64,000 nt of DNA from Macrotrachela quadricornifera (GCA_022393335.1 JAJEKB010020941.1:965914-1029913), one strand, 5' to 3'. Shown: positions 45,451-57,429, numbered from the stretch's first letter. Translations and numbers: made by a program. Notes: generated by a model from the letters alone, not told the origin.

Positions 45451-47152
45451 CTTAGGGTTGACCAAAAGTTCGTAGCTCTATTTTTAAAATTCCATAACAT
45501 GGTTAATATCGAAAGTTTTCTTGTGTAAATATGTAGTAAAATGCTTCGTCTACAATAATGCATCGAAAAACTCTATTTTGGATTCAAATTTCAGATTCCT
45601 TTATATGAAATCTATCATACTTACCACTAAACTTGAGCTCTGACAACATTAAATTAGGATATAAAACGAAGAAGATATTTTCAATTTTATTTTATTAAAT
45701 GTTCAAAATAGCAATTATTATTATCAATACAAAGTTGCATCCTTTCTAACATTTTGTCGAAAGTCTTTTTGAACTCTTTTTCTGGAATATTCTTCATTAC
45801 TTTGTAAACCTCCTGAGCTAGTGATTCTTTCTTCGGTTGATCAGTCAAATTGCTCTTGATGTAATCATCTAACCAAAAGTCGCATGGAGCAAGATCCGTT
45901 GAATATGGAGGATGTAGTATTATTTCAATACCTTCTTCTGTTAAATAGTCAGTAACATCGGAATGAGTGTGAGGACTACCATTATCATGAAGCGATCTGA
46001 TGCACTTTGTACGCGATGATTTTGCTTGCCTTCGTATTTCATTGATAACAGGTTCGAGACAATTGTCGATATAATAGTTGTGGTCGATAGTGTTTCCCCT
46101 ATCAACTTTATGAATAAGAACAAGACCACTTGAATTAAAGAAAAAACAAAATAATGTCTTAGGTTCAAACCTATTTCGACGAACAATCGTGCTTGGTGGT
46201 TTATTCTCACCACCCAGGCAGCATTGCTGGACTTTCGACCAGTTTGTCTATGAAAAATTCATGTCTCATCACCAGTAACAATGTCATCTAATCGCCATGT
46301 TCCATTTCGAAATTTCGCTAAATTCTGACGACAAATTCTAAGTCGTTCTTGCTTTTATTCATTAGTCAGTTCATGGGCGACCCAGTGTGATGTGACTTTT
46401 CTCATCTTCAGGCTATCATGAATAATTCGTTCAATTGTACCATGGGAGAGAAAAGTCTCAGCCATAATATCATCATATGTTGAATATCGATCATCTTCGA
46501 TAACTTGTCGAACACGTTCAATGTTTTCATCCGTAAACATAGAAACTGAACAACCTGATCGAGGATCGTCATCAATATCCTCTTTTCCATCACGAAAGTG
46601 TTTTGCCCACTTTTTGACTGTTGCATACGCTGGAGCTCCGGACCCCAATGCATCTGTAAGTTCTTCGCAGATTGTTTTTGCATTTATTCCCAAAATAGTT
46701 CGGATTTTAATGTAGTATCGATTAAATTCATCATCCATGTTAAAGACTTCGGAAGAGCGTATCTGTTCACACGAGAATAGAACTGTAATAGTGATGAGAG
46801 GTCTCTCGAATAATATATCTACTGTCGAAATATGTCATGTATTGCGATATACGTAATATAATTCTTATATCGTAATAGAAATTGGAAAGGTTAAGATCAT
46901 TATCGAGTTCATCGAATACGGAGAACAGAAACAAACGTAGAGTGGCGAGATGAGAGAGAATGAATTGTCCCATAATTAAAAGAAATGAAACAATACACAT
47001 ATATATGTGATAGATTCAAACCCAAGATAGATTTGTTCGATGCATTATTGTAGACGAGGCATTTTACTATGTATTTATACAAAAAAACTTTCGGTATGAA
47101 CTATCTTATGAAATTTTAAAAACAGGGCTACGAACTTTTGGTCAACCCTAAG
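45451..47152. mobile_element. Mariner element with about 117-bp TIRs
   Basis: CTTAGGGTTGACCAAAAGTT begins at 45451 and its reverse complement ends at 47152, flanked by TA on both sides (45449-45450, 47153-47154). The inverted similarity extends to about 45567 and 47036 with few mismatches. The interior holds a minus-strand mariner transposase pseudogene. At 1.7 kb it is longer than a typical 1.3-kb mariner, mainly through the long TIRs and the upstream spacer. Confidence 0.92.
45687..46738 (-). pseudogene. Mariner transposase, recently inactivated
   Basis: The start at 46738 opens 127 codons with the paired HTH domain (YYIKIRTILGINAKTICEEL, PAYATVKKWAKHF, DDPRSGCS). After stops near 46355 (after HELTNE) and in GDET-stop-IFH, and a frameshift around AAWV/GENKPP, the rest is readable: the first catalytic Asp in VTGDET, the second in SLHDNGSPHTHSD, and the third in HPPYSTDLAPCDFWL, the D34D spacing of mariners. 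It ends ...YFEHLIK with a stop at 45687. Homologous to the fragment at 21709-21955. Confidence 0.9.
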
Positions 47153-48277
47153 TAGTTTTGTATGATCAAAATCTAATCGCTGGAAAATTTTGCCTGTTTT
47201 GAAAACAAAAAGTTCAGCTATAAAATAAGCGGTTTTATGTAAATTGTAGAGCTTTTCACACTGCATCTTTTGGTATATTTTCTCTTTTTAATACAGTGGA
47301 TTGATAATAAATGGGATTCTAAGTGTGGCCATTAATGGTGCTCAATCATTTACATTTTACAGCTTTTTCTACGTCGTCAATTTTCATCTTTTTCAAATAT
47401 ATTTAAAGCAGTTTTTCGCCCTACCCAGGTCGAAAACAAGCTATCGGATTCTGTCGGATCGGTTTCAATCCGATGATTTCTGATGATTGAATCCGATCGA
47501 ATTCGGATGATCAGAATCCGATTGGATCTCATTTGACTTTCATAATTCCGACGTATTCCGATTACCGGATTCCGATGAAAACCGAAGGACGGATCCGATA
47601 GAGCCCTAGTTATCGGAATCCAGTTGGTTCCATCCGTTTCCGACACGTCAGTCATTAGTATTCGATTTAAGGAACGGTAGAATATATCTTAAGATTTTAT
47701 AAACATGATGCATAATTACAATTTTTTTCTCATGTTATAAAACAGACACTGCCTTAGCGAATTGAATCCTTTGACAAGTCTGTTCATTGTAAAAATACAT
47801 GAAGTAATGTTTTTCGTAGAAAACAATTATCAAAATGAACAAACTAGTGATTTAATGAAGAAGCTAAACCCTTCTCATACCGATCGAAATCACACTTGCT
47901 AAAGCATGCTAACGAACCGCCTCTAATAGATAGAACCTGATATCTGAGCTGTCATAGCAGATTTCGTTCATATTATACGCTCTTTTATTATCAAATCTTT
48001 GAGTACGTCCATATATGACAAAAAAAAGATGAAAGCATAATACTATTTCTATTTTTTTCTACCATTCATATATCTTTATCGAGTACCATATTTTGTCCCT
48101 CACATGTCATTTGCCTCTGATTTCCTTCAATTTCTCTTTCTCAGTTCTTGATGATTTGATTTGATTTTTATTTTCAATATATATACACATCAAATGATTT
48201 TCTTCCCATATATTATACCTGTAATCAAAACCCAGCCTGATTCTCTAATAGAAATCATATACTAAAACCAATATCCA

Positions 48278-48812
48278 TACCTTAGTGAATGTACTCATTA
48301 AGAGAGTACTTAAAACGTACTCACGATAAAGTTTCGAATATTTGAGTACTACATTTTCCTGGTTTCATAACAGTATGCGTTAGTTGAGTACTCTGATCGT
48401 TCCTTTTTTATATTTACTAGCATTTAGACTATTCAAGGCCTGGGTCTGCAACCCTTCTAGGGCCTTCAAAGACTTAGGAGAGTCTACTTCTCTGTGATAT
48501 TGCAGTCGTACAGTGAAATTACCTTGTTAAAATTTTCAACTTCTCCGTAGAAAATCAGCGCACGACAGTCTTTTCATCCTGATACATTTCGCTATGTATA
48601 TTGAGTGTTATCGGAAGAAAAGACGATGAATACTACAATGAGTACTCAAGATTTTGCCTATGGGTAGATTTATAGTGAAAGATTTTCTCGAGTACGTCTT
48701 CAAGTACTAGACCATTTTAAACACTCATGAATTTTCGAGAGTACTCGCCCGTGTAATTTGAGTGCTCGTGCTTACAAGTCGTACTCTCTTCATGAGTACA
48801 TTCACTTCGTAC
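48278..48812. mobile_element. Nested TIR element with GAGTACT words
   Basis: TAGTGAATGTACTCATTAAG at the left is mirrored at the right by CTTCATGAGTACATTCACTT. GAGTACT/AGTACTC words recur throughout the interior (for example near 48303, 48344, 48387, 48640, 48690 and 48740). No ORF. It lies within the GGATCCGA element. Confidence 0.7.
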
Positions 48813-48879
48813 TTAATAACAGTATATATAATGAATGTACTTTTACTTATTTGGTTAACAAAATAGTCCTGTTGATACG

Positions 48880-49790
48880 TAAGTTCCTATTATTATAATA
48901 AACAGTACTTTTTTTTATTTCTATAAATTATAAGGTATTCCATATAAAACGTAATGATTATTTTTATCAATGAAAATTCTTGTTCTTATTTTAGTAGCTC
49001 ATAGGATTTTACTTCTCATAGTAAGAATTATTTTTATTAATAACAATTCCTTTTCTTATTTGCGTAGATTATAAGGTCTTCACTATAATAGGTAAATATT
49101 GCTCTTATTAATAACTATCCGTGTCTCTATTAATATGGGTCATAGCATTTTCATCAATAAAAAAATCCTTTTCTTACTTATTTAGAGTATAGGATCTTCA
49201 GTATAAGACGTAAATATTATTTTTATTAATAAAATCCTTTTTTTTATTTATATATGTCATATGATTTTCATTATCACCGGTAAATATTATTTTATTTTTA
49301 AATATGTTTCCATTTATTTATATAGACCACAAAATTTTCCTTATTACAGGTAAATAGTATTTTTATTAATAATGATCCTTCTTTTTCTTTTTGTACATTA
49401 TAGGATTTTCATTATAATAGGTAAATATTATCTTTATTTTTAAGTACCTTTACATAGGTCATAAGATTCTCACTATAATAACTAAGTTTTATTTTTAATA
49501 ATAAAAATGCTTTTTTTCTATTGTACATTATAGGATATTCACTATAATAGGTAAGTCTTATTTTTATTAATAAATATGTTTTATTTTATTTCTATATGTC
49601 ATAGAATTTTTAGTATAATGGTTAATATTTTTTCTATTAATAAAATCTTTTTTTATTTATATACGTTATAGGATTTTCATTCTTATAGATAGGTCTTTTG
49701 TTTAGTAATAAATCTGTGTCTTTTTTATTTATAGGTCGGAGGATTTCGATTTGAATGATAAATATTATTTACATTAATAATCTATGTTAA
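48880..49790. repeat. 70-bp tandem repeat, about 13 copies
   Basis: A TATAGGATTTTCATTATAAT-type block followed by AGGTAAATATTATTTTTATT recurs near 48930, 49003, 49070, 49142, 49190, 49260, 49330, 49401, 49460, 49530, 49600, 49670 and 49739. The modal spacing is 70 bp. Copies are diverged and AT-rich, with no coding frame conserved. Confidence 0.8.
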
Positions 49791-50547
49791 AGTTGACGGA
49801 TGTGTTGTAGATCTTCTCACGGTCTAATCAGTGGACAGTTTTTTATATGATGATGGTTTGACTTGTTTGATGTGTGATGTTCAAATGTGGTTAAATCTTA
49901 TCGCAGTAGCTTTTTTTGAAATTTTGTTCTTGGGTCGAGTGCTTGTGAACGAAGAATAATGCTAAACATCATATCTTTAGCATCATTGAAGTAAATGCAC
50001 CTATTTTTGCACGTATTCATTGTTGTTTAGTAAGAAGACGATAGTGTCGAAAACTGATTTGAATCCGATAGTTCTTGTTGGATCTCTCTATTTTCGTTAT
50101 CGGATCTGATGGAGATAATGTGGAATCCGTAAGTAGGAACGTGTCGGATCTTGAACGAACCTTTCTCAGTCAAATGTTCGTCGGATTCCGGGCCATTGGA
50201 TTATGGTTTCAATCCGATGGAATCCTGTCGGATGAAGTCGGATTCCAGCTATTTCCGACGCAATCCGACATTGAATACGATAGGATCCGACACGATTCAG
50301 AGGTCGAATTTCTTGACCTGGATAGTCATGTATGGTTTTATAGAGAATTTTAAGCGCTATCTTTTAATAAAAAAAGTGTTTTGATCAAAGGAATAATAGT
50401 GAAAAAATATTCAAAATATTGAGAGGCCCATTATTTCTGGGATACCCTTTATTTTACAAATCCTCAGGTATTTATGAAAGAGCTAAGATAGCGTCATAGA
50501 ATGAGTCTTTTTTTGCATTGTTATTGAAAGCTGTTGAGACTATTGAA

Positions 50548-51149
50548 TTAGATGCGAAGCTTGTAAGTGGCAAAGTCACATTTTTCAATGCCAGAATATG
50601 GAATAAATCCAGAAGGATGTAGATCATTGAAAATAACTAGTTGATTAATATTTGTCTTTATGATAGCAACGAAATGACGACCGATATTGGCGAAACAAGC
50701 GGAAAAATCATAGCTTAAAAGAAAAACATAATGTAATGGCAATAAAAAGTATCATCACTTATACTCATGTATGAGTACCAACGAGTAATGATTCAGGTAA
50801 CTCGGTTGCAGGTGACGCATTGATGCCAACATTTAGTATAAAAAATGGAGGTGGGTAATCAAAAGTCGACACAAATGTTATACGAGTTGTGTTGCAGATA
50901 TGGCGGGTTCTATCAATACATTTTAAATTAATCATGAGAGAAAGGTACTACTACAATCGGTTAATTACCCTGTTGACTCAAGACCGGTTTTAATATCGAT
51001 TACTGGAAAGCAACTATCAACACTGACAGGTCCACGATAGTTGTGTGGCTCAGTGTCTCCAAGGTTGTTGCCACATGTACCAATTGCTTCCGATATGAAG
51101 CTCTCAATGACTGTTGTATAGACACCATTGTGGTCTTTGCTAAATTAAG
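50548..51149 (-). CDS. Peptidase C19 (USP)-like protein, 3' part, possibly decayed
   Basis: Three exon-like blocks on the minus strand are visible. The first (about 50968-51146, after a TTAATTTAG acceptor) encodes DHNGVYTTVIESFISEAIG and RGPVSVDSCFPVIDI. The second (about 50770-50917) encodes TRITFVSTFDYPPPFFILNV and LPESLLVG. The third (50548-50725) encodes YDFSACFANIGRHFVAIIK and LVIFNDLHPSGFIPYSG. The order PPxFxI...YxxSA...GxHFVAxxK...FxDL resembles the C-terminal half of ubiquitin-specific proteases, with the His of GRHFVA as candidate catalytic residue. The first two blocks join in phase. The second ends in an in-frame TGA with no clean donor to the third, so the locus may be a pseudogene. 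The Cys-box half is not visible upstream. Confidence 0.45.
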
Positions 51150-51159
51150 AGAATAAAAT

Positions 51160-52296
51160 GCTATCTGTATTCAAATATCTAAATCTCATAAAGAAGAAAT
51201 TTGGGAAAATATCTGATGAAGACTCAATTTTGTAATTATATTCATAGGATTATTTAAGAAGTAGCTATAATTAAAGATATTCAAATCCTATGCAAACACG
51301 TTGGAAATAAAACTCCTATAATATCCGTGATTTTCGCTTTTTTTCCTATAGATAACTTTTATTTGAAGTACAGACAAATGCAAAAAAATAAGTTTCTTAT
51401 AAAATAGGGAGAAATTAGCTTATATGCATTAGTATGTTCTCACGCAAAGCATGAACAAACTGTAATTAGAAATGAGCAAAAATAATCTGCTTTTCCTAAA
51501 AACAATTGAATTATTTTTATTTACAGTTTTTAGCTTCAATAATTTAAGAATTATGATCATAATCTATCGCAGCAGTCATGATTTACATATAGACCGTACC
51601 AACTACCAAAGAACATAGTAGTTATATTATGAGCTAGGCGCTGCATTTTACAATTTATAAATTATTATTCTCGAGCACAATATAGAAATTAATCTGATTT
51701 TCGGGAATATTCGGAATGATACTTATAATCAATGATTTTATGCGTAAATTAATCACCTCAGTTGATTAATAATTTTCTATATTTCATCATCAAGCACTCA
51801 TTATAACCTTTAAGTTTTAATAGTATAGCGATAGTTAATGTAATGTTTCAGATCGATTGTTAATTGAAGTTAACAAAGATCACAAAGAATGATGACCACA
51901 TAAGTTAGTTTTACTTTTTATTCTATAAGCAAAGATTACTGTTATATTGGTATTGCTGCTTCTATATTGCAATATAGTAGTTATGATTTATAATAATTTA
52001 TCTAGTCTTGAATGTGATAAAAAATTGAATTAATTCATATATCTCTTTGGATATATGCCTTTTCAGCCTTATTAACTGATGAATCTTATTTCTCTCAGTG
52101 AGACACATAATCAATACTATTCACTGTGTGTTGACTATGTTCATAACAATTCACATCAGTCAGTTAAAGATAACATATCGCGAAGATGTATTTTTCTTTT
52201 TGTAATTTTCTTTATTGTGTATATGATTGATAAGGCAATTTGGTTTTTAGTTAAACGTGGTGTCCTTACAAGTGTCATTGAAAGGAGAAAAAAATA
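51160..52296. other. Intergenic, no gene recognised
   Basis: AT-rich sequence upstream of the C19-like fragment. I looked for its missing 5' exons here and found none that I could support. Confidence 0.4.
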
Positions 52297-53240
52297 CTTA
52301 GGGCCGTCCAAAAGTAGTGGCCAAGTTACCTTATTTTCTTATAATAGACTTATTGAAATTTTCTTTCTATATGAGAAGATAGAGAAAGCGAAGCTCTATT
52401 TTTCTATGCTATTTCATCGCTATTTAATTAACATCATAGTAATAAATTTTTGATAAAAACTGTTTTCGTGTAAAACATAACTATTGGTCGAGGTAGACAA
52501 ATGACTACGCTCTATATTTCAATCACTTAATGTGTTGTATTAAAAACAAAATATACTGCAAGATGAAGCGTGAAAAGCGCTATATTTTATACAAGCCCAC
52601 TTATTTTATGGTTGCACTTTTTGCTTAGAAAATAGAGAAACTTTTGAGCGAACGAATTTCGACTGCGCAAAAACAATATATTTTTGGTACAAAATGAATT
52701 TCTGTTTTCTTATTTCCTCTTTTTATCATCTGATATGCTCTATTAAAAGAAAAACAAAATACATCACCAGATGCAGCGTGAAAAGCCCTACAATCTATTT
52801 AAGACCATTTATTTTAATTATGTACTTCTTGTTTTCAGAAAAGTGAAATACTGGCTGACTGCTTCCAAAAAATCGTTTTTTTCATGCACAAAGAGAAATT
52901 TTCTTTCTATTACCTCCTATATAAAATAAGCCGTCTTATATAAGTTGCGGAGCTTTTCATGCTGCATCTTGTGGCATATTCTGTTTTTAACACAATGCAT
53001 TAAGTGATTAAAAATTGAAATATAGAGTGTAGCCACTTGTGTATCTCGACCAATAGTTATGTTTTACACGAAAACAGCTTTTATCAAAAATTTATTACTA
53101 TGATGTTAATTAAATAGCGATGAAATAGCATAGAAAAATAGAGCTTCGCTTTCTCTATCTTCTCATATAGAAAGAAAATTTCAATAAGTCTATTATAAGA
53201 AAATAAGGTACCTTGGCCACTACTTTTGGACGGCCCTAAG
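52297..53240. mobile_element. Mariner-type long-TIR MITE (copy B)
   Basis: CTTAGGGCCGTCCAAAAGTA at the left and its exact reverse complement at the right are flanked by TA (52295-52296, 53241-53242). Inverted similarity runs about 250 bp inward, through AAAGTAGTGGCCAAG, TAGAGAAAGCGAAGCTCTAT and TTGGTCGAGGTAGACAA. The GATGCAGCGTGAAAAG box is present twice more inside and once inverted, as in copy A. Non-autonomous. The termini are cleaner than in copy A, suggesting a younger insertion. Confidence 0.93.
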
Positions 53241-53244
53241 TATA

Positions 53245-54025
53245 TATACAGATGTATCGAAAAGTGACTTCGATATTCGTTTTGTTGTCGAAAATTAGTA
53301 CTCGTTGAGATATGGGTTGTAGTGGCTTGTAGTGTAGTGCTATGAGTGCAGAATTCTAGACTCTATCGACTGGTAATGAATTCAAAATAAACGGTGGCTG
53401 GAGTGGGTTATAGCGCATTTTACTAGTATCTCAGATTTTAGGACAATACTTCGAATTTTTCGGCGAAGTTGAAACAATAATACAAAGTGGAATAAAAAGA
53501 CTTGGTAATAAGGAGAAATTGATTTCATTTACTTTATTTGCTTGACTTTGAAATCTAGCTCTTCTGATGCGGTGAAGTATAATCCCAAAAATCTATAAAT
53601 GAAATTATGACAATGTGATGTTTGATAAATTTTAACGTTTTCAACAGCTTGGTCCAAGGAAAAATATTCTTCTTTTACTCTATAAAATAAGAAATTAAGA
53701 GATACAAGTGGTTTTCATGACACTGGCTAAGAATCACTTTATTTTCGTTCTAATCTTGTAAACAAAAAGGAATTTTTTGTGCCGCTATCAACAATTTATT
53801 TTATGATGTCATCAAGATTTAACTATTGTCGATTTTTCATTGATTAAACAGAATTGATATTCTTGTCCTAATAGTTAAAGTGTTGGATCGCATATTCTTT
53901 AGCTACTATTGCATTTTAAGATTCTTTATAGTGTAGGAAAATCATACGTTTATGTGTTGTTTACAAACAAACAATATTAAAAATATTTTGTCCATTATTA
54001 TTTGTTGTCCTTGATATATTTCTTT
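53245..54025. other. Intergenic, 3' flank of the receiver-like gene
   Basis: No gene features. A few GTAGTGGCTTGTAGTGTAGT repeats near 53310 are the only local structure. Confidence 0.4.
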
Positions 54026-54590
54026 TCAATCTGAGAATAATAAACGTTTGACTTCATCAAAATACACACGAGCTTCATTCTCGTGATTGGACTCAGCTAA
54101 ACGTGCTCCTTCGTTCCAAAATAGGTGGAATAAATCATCGCGTAACTTATTATACAAAGCATCTTCCGTTTTGAATATTCCTTTAAGTTTGGGATCTTCT
54201 CTGAATGCCTCCTTATTTAGATCGATATCAGTGGTAAAAACGTAGACACTGTGCAAAGCTTTCTTTTCATATATGAGTGCAAGCAGTGTGCGAGCAAATC
54301 GACCAGACATAATTGTAATAAGTTTTACATTGGGATTGTTTCGAAGGTAATCTTGCAATTGCTCACCCGAATTGAAAAAATTCCATTTTAAAATAAGTTT
54401 TGACATGTTTTGAAAATGATCTTTTATCTGTTGATGTTGATCATTTGTACAAACGAAACTATCGAGCCAACAAGCTTCGAGAGTATGCCGTAATGAAGAT
54501 ACTTCGCTGACACTTGCAGCGTTGGAGAATTTCCATAGGCATATACCATTTTCTAGAGCATAATATAAACGTTGACAACTTTTTCTGTTA
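54026..54590 (-). CDS. Rotifer receiver-like domain protein, last exon
   Basis: About 188 codons remain open down to the stop at 54026. The exon probably begins just after a TTTTTAACAG acceptor near 54590, because no in-frame ATG lies at its 5' end; the upstream exon was not found. The pattern CWLDSFVCTNDQ, LQDYLRNNP, VKLITIMSGRFARTLL, LHSVYVFTTD and KLKGIF is one I associate with the N-terminal receiver-like region of rotifer proteins that often carry TPRs or ADP-ribosyltransferase domains. Here it ends with an acidic helical tail (NEGARLAESNHENEARVYFD) and no such partner domain. Function unknown; the family assignment is from memory and needs a search. Confidence 0.5.
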
Positions 54591-54619
54591 AAAATGTAGC
54601 TAGCTTTCAATTATTTTCA

Positions 54620-56100
54620 TCAGTCAAGACTATTCAAAACTGAATACAACTGACATAACGAATGATGGGAAATCTCGTAATTTACAAGGCTAAGAAAAAG
54701 TAACAATTGTTGAAAACTCACGGTGCGCAAATACGGGCATTCAATTCCACTTTTTATTTTCAAAAGCGTTGTTTTTAGCATCTATTACCGTCTTTTTTTG
54801 CAAAATACTAAAACATCGTCGAGTATCGTTTGTTGGAAAACGAGGAGAAATGGATTCAAAAGAAAAGAGAGAGAAAAAGAGAATGATGAACGAGAAAAAA
54901 AGAGGCTGAGTACAATACTAATTTTTCTATTCTTGATAATTGCTACTGATTGTCCTAGCTACAATCATTCTTTTCTTTTTAAACTCTTTATTTATTCCTA
55001 TGTGATCAACATTCACTTCTAACAAAGGAGAGGGAGATTGTTAAAAGGTCAAATTGGCTCCCTATAGAAAACACGATTTTCGATCATACCAACTTCTTGG
55101 TTACAGATCTATATTTGACCATGTGATACCATTCAGATACATCTTCATCATTGATCTAATGGCCAGTATTTTACTTTCTCCAAAGCATTGCAGAGATCTC
55201 AGAAAATGTTTGAGTCTTACCGAAAAAGTCTCGAAAACCTAGCAAGTATTATGAAAAACCCATTTTCTTTTTAATTCTCACAGGCCTATAGTGTATTTTT
55301 CAGAAATAAGATTTGTTGAACATGCACGACATAAAATCTTATTCAACTTCTGCGAAATTGCATTGTTAAAGCATTGCTTCCAAGAGAATTTTGATTTGCT
55401 TTCACACGTTTCATTGTCTAAAAACTTGGTTCAACTATGACAAATTTAACTGTGAGAATCAGAGAGCTGTGGTAGATCAGGAGGTCATTTACAGAATGTT
55501 CTACTTCTTATTTTTCATTCATGTCTCATTCAATGTTTAAGCATTATTATCTTTGAGAACCGATTGCAACAAAAGTCCAGTTAAACTTTCTAACATTTGA
55601 AGATTGTCTCAACCAATTTATACAGAAGTATAGAAGTCGACAAATTAAAGTACTGACAGCAAAATCTCCGTTCTTATGAGAATGTGAAAGAAATATAGTT
55701 ATTATGCCATAAAAAAAAACTATTGAGCTGCATTCATATCAGCAATAATATATCAGTATATGACTACAGTTTCTTTGCATTTCTTTTTTATCTCCATATG
55801 TTTATTTATTATTTCCAAAAAACCGGGAAGAAAAGTCCGTTTCTGATATATAGATGTTGAACGATGCATAACCTGCAAACAGACATCCAAATCAAACTAT
55901 ACTTGGAATTTAACAGCGTCAGAGAATTCATTAGTACAACTAATACCAACAAACTAGTTTCCTTTCGCTTACATCCTCGACGATTTTTATTTTGTTCAAC
56001 AAAGTAGGTTCGACGCCGTGACTTTACAATGTAAAGACTTTCGGCTTGTCTAAATAATCTCATTTCATATGGCTTAAGCACTTAACTACATAACTATTTC
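54620..56100. other. Intergenic, no gene recognised
   Basis: ORFs such as 54723-55022 (Lys/Glu-rich) and 55809-56081 minus have no recognisable family. A hidden 5' exon of the receiver-like gene may lie here but could not be identified. Confidence 0.4.
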
Positions 56101-56109
56101 CAAAACTCT

Positions 56110-56770
56110 GCCTTCGAAACATCAAAACTCTTAATAACCTCAAAGAAGTACAAAGGCTTTAGGAGTGAAAGATATGACTGTCTTTGAAGATTTCAACTTT
56201 AAAAACTTTCAGGTTTTAGAAAGTATACTGATTACAACGCGCACTTTCCTAACTACAAAAATTTATGAAGTCACAGCTCCGGTTCACCACAACACTATTT
56301 GTTGGAGGCTGGAGGACGCGAGGACTTTAACTCATTCGATGAATTAATGACTATGAACAGCCTATAGACTCTAGGACTTTTACTGGCTTCAGTACATCGA
56401 AAACTTCTGAAGCTGAGGACTTTGAATGCTTTCAATACTTCAAAACTTGATGATTTTGTCTGACTCGATGGTTTTAGCACTATGATGACACTTGAGACTT
56501 CAGCCCCTTGAGGATTGTGACTGGTATCAGAACAGTAGCTGATGTCAAGTAATATTATAAAGGCGTGTGACATAATCGGCAGCATATATCGAGTGTATTG
56601 ATGGATAATTTTCTTAAATCTGCACAGGGTGTCAGAGTATCGGGGACTGTAATCGGTTTTCTGGGATCTTTAGCTGTTTTGGTTGCTTTCGGTTGGTACT
56701 GACGGATTTCTGAGCGTTCGAAAGCCTTGTCCTGAAAATCTATAAAGGGTTTATTATATAGTGACAAGAT
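56110..56770. repeat. Degenerate GAGGACTTTGA-type short repeat region
   Basis: Words such as GAGGACTTTRA, CTTCAGTAC and CTTTCAATACTTCAAAAC recur between 56110 and 56520, and TTTCTGGGATCTTTAGCTG / TTTCGGTTGGTACTGACGG pairs lie at 56660-56705. It looks like an old repeat cluster; no boundaries are defined. Confidence 0.35.
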
Positions 56771-56908
56771 TGCAAACTCTCGATAGGTTTCCGAGAAGGC
56801 CTTTTTTTAGTGTATCAAACGAAGATGAGTTCTATTGATTGTTTCATGATAATTTTTTATAAGCAGTGGAATTATCGAAAAACAATGATAACTCGAAAAA
56901 AGTTCATT

Positions 56909-57178
56909 TTAGTCCCGATAATTGTACGTACCTATTAAATGAGAGGTGTCGCACTGACGAAATCGATGCATGATTATAATTTTACTTTCATTTGTGATAT
57001 TATAATGATTAAATGTATAGTCAGAAGTGAGTTGGATACCTCTGAATATAAGTTTTTGTTTATCATATGGAATGCGTGCCTTGTTCTCGATTTGAAGTTG
57101 CAACGTTTTGATCGAGTCGGCGGGTTCCACTTCGAAGAACATGGTGGTCTCGTCCAGTGATATTACAAATATTTTCAT
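56909..57178 (-). CDS. Divergent free ubiquitin-like protein
   Basis: The 89-residue ORF has a ubiquitin fold from Met1: MKIFVISLDETTMFFEVEPA (strands 1 and 2), DSIKTLQLQIENKARIPYDK (helix), LIFRGIQL (strand carrying the hydrophobic patch) and YNITNESKIIIMHRFR (last strand). In true ubiquitin the chain ends in a diglycine. Here that position reads HRFRQCDTSHLIG and continues for 14 residues, so conjugation through a C-terminal GG is not evident. A GTACGTAC donor-like site follows HLI, so the tail could be spliced differently. Likely roles are as a non-conjugated Ubl module or a decayed polyubiquitin or Ubl-domain gene. Confidence 0.75.
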   Translation of the reverse strand: MKIFVISLDETTMFFEVEPADSIKTLQLQIENKARIPYDKQKLIFRGIQLTSDYTFNHYNITNESKIIIMHRFRQCDTSHLIGTYNYRD

Positions 57179-57429
57179 CTTCCAATATGTGCGAGCAGGT
57201 GAATGGATTCAATATGAAACTAAATAAGCAACTGAATAAAGATAGCGTCAAAAAAGTGCAGCTTTTTATACTATAACCTTTTGTTGGTAATTCAATCTGC
57301 TGATGCTTTCTACGGTTTTTTTTCTTACATTGTGTTCTGATGAAAGGTACGACAACAACTTCATGCCACGTGGAGGCATTGAAGGCATATTTAATTAAGA
57401 AAAGAAAAGAAAAACATTTGACCAAGATT

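Larger units (their letters stand above)
47421..50325. mobile_element. 2.9-kb TIR element with GGATCCGA/GGATTCCGA words
   Basis: The left end CTACCCAGGTCGAAAAC and the right end (reverse complement CTATCCAGGTCAAGAAATTC) are inverted. The two terminal zones (47430-47640 and 50050-50310) are packed with TCGGATC, GGATTCCGA and AATCCGAT words on both strands. The interior contains a separate TIR element (48278-48812) and a 70-bp repeat array (48880-49790). No transposase. A smaller cluster of the same words lies at 57785-57870. Confidence 0.55.

Noticed and set aside
47377..47655. 92-codon minus-strand ORF rich in Arg, Ile and Asp
   Set aside because: It is a by-product of the GGATTCCGA word cluster at the left end of the 2.9-kb element; the opposite end gives a similar spurious ORF at 50075-50353.
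57063..57425. 120-codon minus-strand ORF overlapping the ubiquitin-like gene
   Set aside because: It is out of frame with the clear ubiquitin fold, and its other residues show no recognisable family.
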